NCBI RefSeq assembly: GCF_002366715.1
Contig: NZ_DFBS01000014.1
Coordinates: 62,001-126,000 of the forward strand
Source of the DNA: Halomonas sp. UBA3074
GTDB lineage: Bacteria; Pseudomonadota; Gammaproteobacteria; Pseudomonadales; Halomonadaceae
Length of the DNA: 64,000 nt
Reading direction: 5' to 3'
Shown: positions 53,518 to 62,500 of the stretch, in pieces
Layout: every line of letters begins with the position of its first letter
How positions within the stretch are numbered: position 1 is the first letter of the stretch
Program-made: the position numbers and the translations under genes
The notes under the pieces: model-generated
What the model was told of the DNA's origin: nothing
The model's input: the letters and a program-made list of their open reading frames with translations, nothing else
Databases searched by the model: none

Positions 53518-54106
53518 CGCAAGTTTGGACGCATGGTTAAAGCGTGAAACGCGCGAAGCGCATCACCGTATTGATCAGCACCCGGCGTTAAAACCGTTGA
53601 TCACGCGAGAGCTGACCCTAGCGGAGTACGCCGCCGGCTTAAGCGCACTGTACCCCCCCGTCGTCAGTTTGGAGCACGTGCTGAGCCGTGGCTTGGTGAA
53701 CCTAGGCGTCAATTACCCTTTGCTTCGACGTGCCGCGCTATTGAAAGCCGACCTTCACCAACTGGGCCAACGAGAAAAGACAGGCCATCCCGCGCCGACA
53801 CCTAGTGGGTTAGCAAGCCTAGTCGGCATGTTGTACGTCCTGGAGGGGTCACGTTTGGGGGGCGCCATGATTGCCCGGCATGTTAGCCACGTGCTGGGTC
53901 ATCAAGTGCCACTGCGTTTTTTTAGTACCTACCCTCTGGAGGCGGAGCAGTGGCGCGCTTTTTGGTGTTTTGCCGAGCGCCACTGCCCACCGCCCACGTG
54001 GCCTGCCGTGCGCGAGGGCGCCCAGCAGGCCTACGCGCATTTTGCTCAGGGGTTGGCGTTAGAGGGGGCCGTCAAGCCCAATGACCAAAGAATAAAGGCG
54101 TCTTGA
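53510..54106 (+). CDS. bphO: Biliverdin-producing heme oxygenase (BphO type)
   Basis: 198-residue heme oxygenase that opens heme to biliverdin IX-alpha, the chromophore of the phytochrome encoded just upstream. The proximal-His motif RETREAHHRIDQHP places the ligand at about His18. The distal-helix motif VLEGSRLGGAMIARHV is conserved. The length of about 200 matches bacterial BphO/HemO enzymes. ATG at 53510 lies inside the phytochrome reading frame (8-bp overlap), so translation is coupled. A TTG at 53495 is a less likely start. Its 3' end overlaps the convergent protease gene by 61 bp. Confidence 0.92.
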   Translation: MSNASLDAWLKRETREAHHRIDQHPALKPLITRELTLAEYAAGLSALYPPVVSLEHVLSRGLVNLGVNYPLLRRAALLKADLHQLGQREKTGHPAPTPSGLASLVGMLYVLEGSRLGGAMIARHVSHVLGHQVPLRFFSTYPLEAEQWRAFWCFAERHCPPPTWPAVREGAQQAYAHFAQGLALEGAVKPNDQRIKAS

Positions 54107-56145
54107 CGCGCGGTATCGCGCCAAGCTTTGAAGCGTCCCGAGGCTCCACCGTGGCCACTGCTCATGTCGGTGCGCATTAGAATCGGCGCTGTTCCTTGTT
54201 GCTGTCTGGTCACTTGGGCATAAAACTTGGCAGGCTCCCAGTAGCTAACCCGCGTATCAAACCAGCTGCCTTCAATCCACAGCGCCGGGTAGGCCTGCGG
54301 CTGGATGTTATCCATGGGGGAATAGGCGCGGATCCGAGCGGCGACTTCTGGCGAATCGGGGTTGCCCCACTCGCTGTACTCTGCGGTAGTCAGTGGTAGG
54401 TCAGGGTTCTGCATCGTGCGCAGTACGTCCAGAAACGGCACGTCTAATAGGGCAGCGCAGAATGCGTCAGGCGCACGATTAATGCAGGTGCCCACCAACA
54501 GCCCGCCAGCGCTGGCGCCATAGGCCGCAATGCGCTGCGAGTCGCTAATCCCTTCTGCCACTAGGGCCTCTCGGGCGGCTAGGAAATCATCAAAACTGTT
54601 CTCCTTATGGGCCATCTTACCGTTTAAATACCAGGGTTCACCGCGCTCACCGCCGCCGCGCACGTGAGCAACAGCAAAGGCTGCGCCGCGCTCCAAAAGC
54701 TCTAACCGCGCGATGGAAAACCAAGGATCTAGCGCCTCGCCGTAAGCGCCGTAGCCATAAAGCAGCGTGGGTAAGGGTTGGTCCGCTAGGTCAGCGCGCA
54801 TAACCACCGATACCGGCACCCGCTCGCCATCCTGGCTGGTGGCCCAGATGCGCTTGCTGATGAGCTGTTCAGGTTGAAGGTTGCCATAGACGGGCACCCG
54901 CTTGAGTAGCGTTCGTTCGCCGCTGATGAGGTCGAGAGCGAACCAGCTGGGCGGCTGGGTAAACGACTCTTCGCGTAGGCGCAGGATTTGGCTATCGAAA
55001 TGGGGCGCATCTTCGAGCATCTGTGAGCAGGGCAGTTCTGGCAGCGCCAAGTAAGTGTCTAGCTGGCAGGCATGTTGCGCATCAAAGACTAATCGTCTTA
55101 AGCGCACTTGTGCTTGCTGGTGATCGCGCTCACCCAGCATCAACCCCCAGGAAAAGGCATCGACGCCTTCCAACGTGGCGTCTTCGCGGTGAGCAATGAG
55201 CGTTTGCCACGCTAGTGATTGCTGGCCGAGCTGGCTTTCCGGTAGATAATCGAGCTGAAAATGAGCGCCTGACTGGTTATGCAGGCGATAAAAACTACCC
55301 GGACGGTGATCGATACTGTATTCGACCCCGTTTTGCCGTTGCTGAATACATAGCGGCTCATCAGCCGGCGCGTGAGCGGGTATCAGATGAATTTCGCTGG
55401 TGTCTTTTGAACCACTTTCGAGCAGCAGCCAGGCGCGTGAACGCGTTTTGCCAATGCCAAGCCAGAACTCAGTGTCCTCCTCGCGTAAGACAAGTATTGG
55501 GGCGGGGGAGGCGTTTGGATTATCCAGGCATAATGGTAAGCGCCAGACGCTATCAGGGCGCTGCGTGTCATCAAAGCGGGTAAATAGCAGGGTGGCCGTG
55601 GTCGCGGTTTGATCCTCTGCCCAGCACAGCCCAGCGCCAATATCAGTGAGTAACTGAACCGGGGCGCCGTCGGGTAGCGCCTTTAGCCACAGCGTGAAAC
55701 GCTCATCGCCTTGGGTATCTTCTGTCCAGGATAGCCACTGCTCATCGGGTGATAGTGCCATGTCGCCCATGTCGTAAAAGTCATGGGCTGATGCGCGGGC
55801 ACTCACATCAAAGAAGCAGACGGGCTGATCCGGTTGCTGAATGGGATGGCGCCACCAGCGGGGGTAGTCGTCTTCGGCACTGGTCTCGTTCCAGAACGTA
55901 AAATGGTCAAGCGTTGTCTTAAGGCTACTCACCGCCAATTCGCGACGGGCCAGGTGGCTCTGGTATAACGCTTCTTCCAGGGGAGCCAGCGGGGCAAACC
56001 AGTCGGCTTGTTGCTGGTTGGCGGCTTGTAAAAAGTCGCTCACCTCAGCGTCGTCACGCTCTTCTAACCAGTGCCATTGCGGGTCATTAGCGCGATAATA
56101 GCGCGCAGCGGGTAAGCCTGAGTGTATGCCGTGCTGTGCTTTCAT
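54046..56145 (-). CDS. ptrB: Prolyl oligopeptidase family serine protease (oligopeptidase B-like)
   Basis: 699-residue S9A-family cytoplasmic peptidase, closest by length and motifs to oligopeptidase B (PtrB), which cuts short peptides after Arg or Lys. An N-terminal beta-propeller (about 70-400) precedes the alpha/beta-hydrolase domain. The catalytic Ser is in AAYGASAGGLLVGT, Asp in SWFDTRVSYWEPAKF and His in SSGHGGASGR. LYGYGAYGEALDPWF is the S9A oxyanion motif. I use ATG 56145; a TTG at 56175 is possible, and neither has a clear Shine-Dalgarno. Its tail overlaps the heme oxygenase gene by 61 bp, head-on. Confidence 0.9.
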   Translation of the reverse strand: MKAQHGIHSGLPAARYYRANDPQWHWLEERDDAEVSDFLQAANQQQADWFAPLAPLEEALYQSHLARRELAVSSLKTTLDHFTFWNETSAEDDYPRWWRHPIQQPDQPVCFFDVSARASAHDFYDMGDMALSPDEQWLSWTEDTQGDERFTLWLKALPDGAPVQLLTDIGAGLCWAEDQTATTATLLFTRFDDTQRPDSVWRLPLCLDNPNASPAPILVLREEDTEFWLGIGKTRSRAWLLLESGSKDTSEIHLIPAHAPADEPLCIQQRQNGVEYSIDHRPGSFYRLHNQSGAHFQLDYLPESQLGQQSLAWQTLIAHREDATLEGVDAFSWGLMLGERDHQQAQVRLRRLVFDAQHACQLDTYLALPELPCSQMLEDAPHFDSQILRLREESFTQPPSWFALDLISGERTLLKRVPVYGNLQPEQLISKRIWATSQDGERVPVSVVMRADLADQPLPTLLYGYGAYGEALDPWFSIARLELLERGAAFAVAHVRGGGERGEPWYLNGKMAHKENSFDDFLAAREALVAEGISDSQRIAAYGASAGGLLVGTCINRAPDAFCAALLDVPFLDVLRTMQNPDLPLTTAEYSEWGNPDSPEVAARIRAYSPMDNIQPQAYPALWIEGSWFDTRVSYWEPAKFYAQVTRQQQGTAPILMRTDMSSGHGGASGRFKAWRDTARQDAFILWSLGLTAPSNANP

Positions 56146-56207
56146 AAATTGATAGGTACCATAACGGGAAATCAACGTCGGGTGAGTTCACCCACATGAG
56201 GGGTATT

Positions 56208-56636
56208 ATGCTGTTTGAAAATTCAACGTCATTGCTGTGGTTGAGTTATTACGGTCTGTCGCTGTTAGTGATCGTTGCGGTCTATTTTGCGCTTATTTTT
56301 CTGCCTCGTTTGCCACGCCTAGTGCTGACCTGGGCAGTCGCAGGTGCCATATGGGCGCCTGCCGGTTTTCGCTTGCCGCTGATTGAAGAGGGTGAATTCT
56401 ATACCGGTTGGGCCCCTTCGGCGATGGTGGCAGCGGTTGGCTTTCTGGAGAATAACGGGGCAGCGCTGCGTGGCGGCTTGATGTGGTTAGTGCTGGGCAT
56501 GGCGCTAGGCGCGCTTGTCGGCGTCGCGCTATGGTGGTGGCGCCGTCCTGGTGATGCTGACTATGTTACTCAGCAGGAAGAGGATGACGACAGTGTGCAG
56601 CCGCCCCCGCGTCGCCGTGAACCGGTGATTGGTTAA
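56208..56636 (+). CDS. Small membrane protein of unknown function
   Basis: 142-residue protein I do not recognise. It has three hydrophobic segments: about 8-32 (LWLSYYGLSLLVIVAVYFALIF), 37-55, and 91-113 (GLMWLVLGMALGALVGVALWWW). A short loop with FYTGWAPSAMVAAV lies between the second and third. The C-terminal tail is first acidic (QQEEDDDS), then Pro/Arg-rich, probably cytoplasmic. ATG at 56208 has GAGGGG five bases upstream; an ATG at 56196 adds four residues. It is divergent from the peptidase and 45 bp upstream of the amidotransferase, so the two may be co-transcribed. Confidence 0.8.
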   Translation: MLFENSTSLLWLSYYGLSLLVIVAVYFALIFLPRLPRLVLTWAVAGAIWAPAGFRLPLIEEGEFYTGWAPSAMVAAVGFLENNGAALRGGLMWLVLGMALGALVGVALWWWRRPGDADYVTQQEEDDDSVQPPPRRREPVIG

Positions 56637-56681
56637 TGCACGCTCTACCAACGCGTTTAGAGCCCGGTATGTGTAAAGCGT

Positions 56682-57461
56682 ATGTGTGAACTGCTTGGCA
56701 TGAGTGCCAACGTGCCTACCGATATCTGTTTTAGCTTTTCGGGCTTTCTGCACCGCGGTGGGGGCACAGGCCCCCACCGCGATGGCTGGGGCATCGCCTT
56801 CTATGAAGAGGGCGGTTACCGCGATTTTCGTGACCCGCACCCCTCGGTCGACTCACCGATTGCGCGACTAATTTGCGACTACCCGATTAAGTCCCGCGTG
56901 GTGATCAGTCACATTCGTCAAGCTAACGTGGGCGGTGTAAAGCTTGCCAACACCCACCCTTTTACCCGTGAAATGTGGGGGCGTCCCTGGTGCTATGCGC
57001 ATAATGGTCAACTAAGCGGTTGGGAGCGCCTGACACTAGGAAACTACACACCGGTTGGCAGCACTGACAGCGAACACGCCTACTGCTGGCTAATGGGTGA
57101 GCTGCGCCGCATTTTTCCGACGCCGCCTGCGAACCCCGAAGCGCTTTGGGAGCAGTTGCATCAGCTGTGTGAGCAACTCAGAGCACTGGGCGTATTTAAT
57201 ATGCTGCTCTCTGATGGGCGCTATTTATACACCTATTGCGCCACCAAGTTGGCCCATATCACTCGCTGCGCGCCCTTCGGGGAGGCGGAGCTTTCTGACG
57301 CGGAAATGACGGTCAATTTTGCCGAGCACACTACGCCTGACGATATCGTATCGGTGATCGCCACCGAGCCTCTCACGCATAACGAAGCATGGCAGCGTAT
57401 GGTGCCGGGTGAGCTATTAGTATGGCGAGATGGAGAAATCCAGGCGCGTTACTGTCCATAA
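56682..57461 (+). CDS. Class II glutamine amidotransferase (YafJ-like)
   Basis: 259-residue Ntn-hydrolase-type glutaminase domain protein of the YafJ/DUG3 kind. Cys2 becomes the N-terminal nucleophile after Met removal (MCELLGMSAN). GPHRDGWGIAFYE, HIRQANVGGVKLANTHPF and WCYAHNGQLSGW form the glutamine-binding pocket. There is no synthase domain, so the acceptor and physiological role are open; related proteins hydrolyse gamma-glutamyl compounds. Length matches E. coli YafJ (255). It stands between the membrane protein and fadD. Confidence 0.92.
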   Translation: MCELLGMSANVPTDICFSFSGFLHRGGGTGPHRDGWGIAFYEEGGYRDFRDPHPSVDSPIARLICDYPIKSRVVISHIRQANVGGVKLANTHPFTREMWGRPWCYAHNGQLSGWERLTLGNYTPVGSTDSEHAYCWLMGELRRIFPTPPANPEALWEQLHQLCEQLRALGVFNMLLSDGRYLYTYCATKLAHITRCAPFGEAELSDAEMTVNFAEHTTPDDIVSVIATEPLTHNEAWQRMVPGELLVWRDGEIQARYCP

Positions 57462-57698
57462 TGGACTGAGTGACTTACGTTATAATTAATCGTGCTACTT
57501 TTTTCTGAGACTTACCTAGGGCTAAAGTTGAAACGTAAGTTTCAATCGATCGTTTTACAGCTTGTCATGGGTCGTATATCGTTGGCTTCTTTCACAAGGG
57601 CTTGTTTGGAAGTCAGCGAGCGCTGCTAGTTTTCAGAAAAAGCCTAGCGACAACAACAAGGTCGGTGAGCACGCCGACATGGATAGCGGAGATTGCCC

Positions 57699-59387
57699 AT
57701 GAGCGAACACGCCAACGCCGCCGTTTTACGTGGCCCAGCGCTTGAAGGGTTGGATCAGTACGATTCAGTCACGGATGTTTTTCATACCGCAGTAGCGCGT
57801 TTTAAGGAGAAACCGGCTTTTTCTTGCATGGGGAAAACACTCACGTTTTCCGACCTTGACCGTCTTTCAGCGGACTTTGCCGCTTGGTTACAGCACGAAA
57901 CCGACCTTGTGCCAGGTGACCGAATTGCTATCCAACTTCCCAACGTCCTTCAATTCCCGGTCGCGGTGTTTGGTGCATTGAGAGCAGGACTCGTCGTGGT
58001 AAATACCAATCCGCTCTATACCGAGCGTGAAATGGCCAACCAGTTCAAGGACTCTGGTGCGAAAGCCATTTTAATACTGGCCAACATGGCGGATAAGCTA
58101 GAAAAAGTACTCGATAAAACGGATATCAAGCACGTTTTAGTCACTCAATTAGCGGATTTACACGATGTGCCCAAGCGCTGGTTGATCAATGCCGTTGTGA
58201 AGCACGTTAAAAAAATGGTGCCCGCCTATTCGCTACCCAGTGCGATTGGTTTTCGCGAGGCGTTGAAAAAGGGGGCCTCGCTTAATCATACCGAGGTCAA
58301 GAGAAGTGCCGACGATTTAGCCGCGCTTCAGTACACCGGCGGTACGACGGGCATGCCGAAAGGGGCGATGCTCACACATCGCAACTTGATCGCCAATATG
58401 CTGCAGGCACGCGAAGCTATCGGACCTCACCTGACCAATGGTGAAGAGCTGATCATTGCACCGCTGCCGGTTTATCACATTTACACATTTACCGTTAACT
58501 GCTTATTTTTGATGGAGACAGGCAACCACTCGCTGTTGATTACCAATCCTCGCGATTTGGATGGCTTCGTCAAAGAGCTTAAGGGTTTGCCCTTCACCGC
58601 TTTTATCGGCCTCAATACGCTGTTTAACGCACTGTGTAATCGGGACGATTTTAAGCAACTGGATTTTTCCAAGTTGAAGCTAACCATCTCCGGCGGTATG
58701 GCTCTCACGAAAGCGGCTGCTCAGCGTTGGGAGCAGACCACCGGGTGCCCTATCGCCGAAGGGTATGGCCTTACCGAGACATCGCCGATCGTTAGCTTTA
58801 ACCCGACCGATGCCATTCAATTGGGCACCATCGGTAAACCCGTCGCGGGCACCGCCGTTAAGGTGGTCGACGCGGATGGCAATGAGGTGGCGTTAGGGGA
58901 GCCAGGCGAACTCTGCGTGCAAGGCCCGCAGGTGATGAAAGGCTACTGGCAGCGTGAAGATGAAACACGCGTTTCTATTGATGAGAATGGCTGGTTCCAC
59001 ACGGGCGATATCGCCATCCTGCAGGACGATGGTTATATCCGCATTGTTGACCGTAAAAAAGATATGATCCTGGTCTCTGGTTTCAATGTTTATCCCAATG
59101 AGATCGAGGACGTGGTGGCCGCTCACCCGGATGTACTGGAGTCAGCCGCGGTGGGCGTGCCAGATGAAAATGCAGGCGAAGTGATCAAGCTGTTCGTGGT
59201 GAGCAAAAATAGTCAGTTGGATGAGAAAACCTTACGCGACTGGTGCAAAAAAGAGCTAACAGGCTATAAAGTGCCAAAAATTATTGAATTCCGAGAGGAA
59301 TTACCTAAAACCAACGTTGGCAAAGTGCTCCGCCGCCAGCTGCGCGACGAAGAACCTTCAAAAACGTCATCAGACAGCCATCAATAA
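57699..59387 (+). CDS. fadD: Long-chain fatty acid--CoA ligase
   Basis: 562-residue adenylate-forming enzyme that activates fatty acids to acyl-CoA for beta-oxidation or phospholipid use. AMP-binding motif YTGGTTGMPKGAMLTHRN is near residue 213. The fatty-acyl motif NGWFHTGDIAILQDDGYIRIVDRKKDMI is near 430. The C-terminal Lys is in LPKTNVGKVLRR. Length equals E. coli FadD (561). ATG at 57699 has GGAG ten bases upstream; a TTG at 57693 is less likely. It ends at a strong terminator. A KAS III that can draw on beta-oxidation acyl-CoA lies 4 kb downstream, after hrpA. Confidence 0.95.
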   Translation: MSEHANAAVLRGPALEGLDQYDSVTDVFHTAVARFKEKPAFSCMGKTLTFSDLDRLSADFAAWLQHETDLVPGDRIAIQLPNVLQFPVAVFGALRAGLVVVNTNPLYTEREMANQFKDSGAKAILILANMADKLEKVLDKTDIKHVLVTQLADLHDVPKRWLINAVVKHVKKMVPAYSLPSAIGFREALKKGASLNHTEVKRSADDLAALQYTGGTTGMPKGAMLTHRNLIANMLQAREAIGPHLTNGEELIIAPLPVYHIYTFTVNCLFLMETGNHSLLITNPRDLDGFVKELKGLPFTAFIGLNTLFNALCNRDDFKQLDFSKLKLTISGGMALTKAAAQRWEQTTGCPIAEGYGLTETSPIVSFNPTDAIQLGTIGKPVAGTAVKVVDADGNEVALGEPGELCVQGPQVMKGYWQREDETRVSIDENGWFHTGDIAILQDDGYIRIVDRKKDMILVSGFNVYPNEIEDVVAAHPDVLESAAVGVPDENAGEVIKLFVVSKNSQLDEKTLRDWCKKELTGYKVPKIIEFREELPKTNVGKVLRRQLRDEEPSKTSSDSHQ

Positions 59388-59449
59388 ACTCTCGATTACC
59401 GTTTGCTTTGTGGTTAGGCGTCGTGGAGATGAAAGCGTTACACTATCCG

Positions 59450-59478
59450 ACCCGCTCTATTGAGCGGGTTGATTTTTT
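59450..59478 (+). terminator. Intrinsic terminator of fadD
   Basis: ACCCGCTC (59450-59457), loop TATT, GAGCGGGT (59462-59469), then TGATTTTTT: 8-bp perfect GC-rich stem plus T tract. It shows that the longest hrpA frame (open from 59460) cannot be the true start. Confidence 0.9.
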
Positions 59479-59528
59479 GTGTCTCTTGTTACTTTTTCTT
59501 ATTCAACGTCTCTTCACTCTCCAAGCGA

Positions 59529-62500
59529 ATGGAAACCGACGCTATTGTGACCACCGAACCATCCTCAGCCCCTACCGATAGTCAACGTCTCGCGGCGCTC
59601 CAACAGGCCGCGAGCGATGTGATGCTGCGCGATGCCGAGCGGCTGGAACGACGCTTGGCTGGATTAAAACGCCGCCTACGCGATAATAAGCCCATTAGCC
59701 GTGGCTTAACCGAGGTAGAGCGTGAGCTTAGCCGTGCCCAGCAACAGCTCAGCCTACGTGAGAGCCAGCAGGTCGTGTTTAATTACCCGAACGAGCTACC
59801 GGTCGTCGAACGCAAAGAAGATATTGTTAACGCGATACGCGATCATCAAGTGGTGGTGGTGGCAGGGGAGACCGGCTCGGGCAAAACCACGCAGCTACCT
59901 AAAATGTGTTTGGAGTTGGGTCGTGGGCGCCGTGGTTTGATTGGCCACACCCAGCCACGGCGGTTGGCTGCGCGCAGCGTTGCGGGTCGTTTGGCAGAAG
60001 AGCTGCAGGTTTCCCTGGGCGAGCAAGTGGGTTATCAGGTGCGTTTCACCGACCAAAGCAGCCCGAGTACGCTGGTAAAATTGATGACAGACGGGATCGT
60101 GCTGGCCGAGACCCAGCACGATCCACTGCTGCTGCGCTACGACACCATCATTATCGATGAAGCCCACGAACGTAGCCTGAACATCGATTTTCTGCTTGGC
60201 TACCTCAAGCGTCTGCTGCCCAAGCGTCCTGACCTGAAAATCATCATTACCTCGGCGACCATTGACGTCGATCGCTTTGCTAAACACTTTGGCACTGCGA
60301 CAACCCCCGCCCCGGTCGTTGAAGTCACCGGGCGTACTTATCCAGTTGAAGTGCATTACCGTCCATTAATCCGTGATGCCGAGGATGAAGAAGACCGCAC
60401 GCTGCAAGAGGGCATTCTGCACGCGGTGGGAGAAATTGAAGCCATCGAGCGTGAAAAAGGCTGGCTACATGGGCCCAGAGATGTGCTGGTGTTCCTGCCC
60501 GGCGAGCGTGAGATTCGTGAAACCGCCGATATCCTGCGCCGGGCCGATTTGAAAGGCACTGAAATCCTGCCGCTCTACGCTAGGCTCTCCAACGAAGAGC
60601 AAAACCGGGTGTTTGCGCCTCACCGCGGGCGTCGCATCGTGCTGGCCACCAACGTGGCGGAAACCTCGCTGACGGTGCCGGGCATTCGCTATGTGATCGA
60701 CCCTGGGCTGGTGCGTATTAGTCGCTACAGCTATCGCTCCAAAATTCAGCGCCTGCCGGTAGAAGCGGTGAGCCAAGCCAGTGCCAACCAACGTAAAGGG
60801 CGCTGTGGCCGGATTGCGGAAGGCGTATGTATTCGCCTTTATAGTGAAGAGGATTTTCTATCCCGGCCTGGCTTTACTGATCCCGAAATTCAGCGCACCA
60901 ACTTGGCGTCAGTCATTTTATCGATGCTGGGGCTTAAACTTGGCGATATTGAGGCGTTTCCGTTCGTTGATCCGCCGGATAGCCGGTTTGTTAAAGACGG
61001 CTTTCGACTGCTGTTCGAACTGGGAGCGGTCGACGAGCGGCAGCATCTCTCACCGCTTGGCCGTAAGTTGGCGCGGCTGCCGATAGACCCTCGCTTGGCA
61101 CGCATGGTGTTGGCGGGTGCCGAGTTCGGTAGCCTGCGCGATGTACTGATCGTGGTGTCGGCGCTGGCTATTCAAGACCCGCGTGATCGGCCTGCTGACA
61201 AACGCCAAGCCGCCGATCAAGCCCACCAGCGCTGGCACGATCCGGATTCAGACTTCGTCGCCCTGTTGAATCTCTGGCACGGCATTGAGAACGCCCGCGA
61301 AGCGCTGTCGGGCAATCAACTGCGCCGCTGGTGCCGCGATCACTACATCAACTACCTGCGCATGCGTGAGTGGCACGATACCTTCCGCCAGCTGCGTCAG
61401 CTGTTACGCGATATGGAAATCGACGTGCCCGCACCGCCTGCGCGTGATGAAGACGAGAGTGAAGAGCAGGCCAAGCAGGCGCGCCGTAAAACCTCTGGTA
61501 AAGTGCACCAAGCGTTGCTGTCAGGGCTTCTTTCCAATTTGGGCACGCTGGTGGAGAACCGTGAATATCTCGGCGCCCGGAATCGTAAATTTATGATCCA
61601 CCCCGGCTCTGGGTTGGTCAAGAAATCGCCAAAATGGATCATGGCGTTTGAGATGGTGGAGACGTCCAAGCTGTTTGCCCGCACCGTGGCTAAAATCGAC
61701 CCCCAGTGGATTGAGCCCCAGGCACAGCATCTAGTGAAGCGCAGTTACAGCGAGCCGCATTGGGAAATGAAGCGCGCCCAGGTGGTGGCCTTTGAGCAGG
61801 TCACACTGTTTGGCCTGCCGATCGTGGCACGGCGCCGAGTGCATTACGGGCCAATCGCCCCGCAGGAGTCCCGTGAGCTGTTTATTCGCCGCGCGCTGGT
61901 AGAGGGTGAGTTTCTCACCAAAGGCGCTTTCTTTGCCCATAATCGCGCGCTGATCGATGAAGTCGAAGCACTGGAAGATCGCGCTCGGCGGCGCGACATT
62001 CTGGTCGATGAAGAGACGTTGTTCGATTTTTATCATGAGCGGATTCCCACAGACATCGTCAATGGCAAGGGATTTGAGCACTGGCGTAAACAGGCCGAGC
62101 AGCGAGATCCGCAATTACTGCATTTCGATCTTGATTCGCTAAAAGCACGCGATGCGGGCGATGTCACCCAAGCGCAGTACCCGGACCATTTAACCCTGGC
62201 AGGCGTCGCCTACCCGGTCAGCTACCACTTTGCCCCTGATGCCGAAGACGACGGCGTCACCCTTACCGTACCAGCCGCCATGCTCCCCCAGGTGCCGGTG
62301 CATGCGCTGGAGTGGCTAGTGCCTGGGCTGTTGCGTGAAAAGTGTATTGCGTTACTTAAGTCACTGCCGAAAAGCATTCGTCGACAAGTCGTGCCGATCC
62401 CTGATTGGGTGGATGCGGCATTGCAAACCCTGGTGCCCGGTCAGCGTCCGTTAACCGAGGCGTTAGGGGAGTTTATCCGCCGCCGTACATCAACGCGGGT

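Noticed and set aside
57450..57490. TATAAT at 57481 plus a GTCCAT-A-ATGGAC repeat as a fadD promoter/operator
   Set aside because: No -35 at proper spacing, and the repeat overlaps the end of the amidotransferase gene, so it may be chance.
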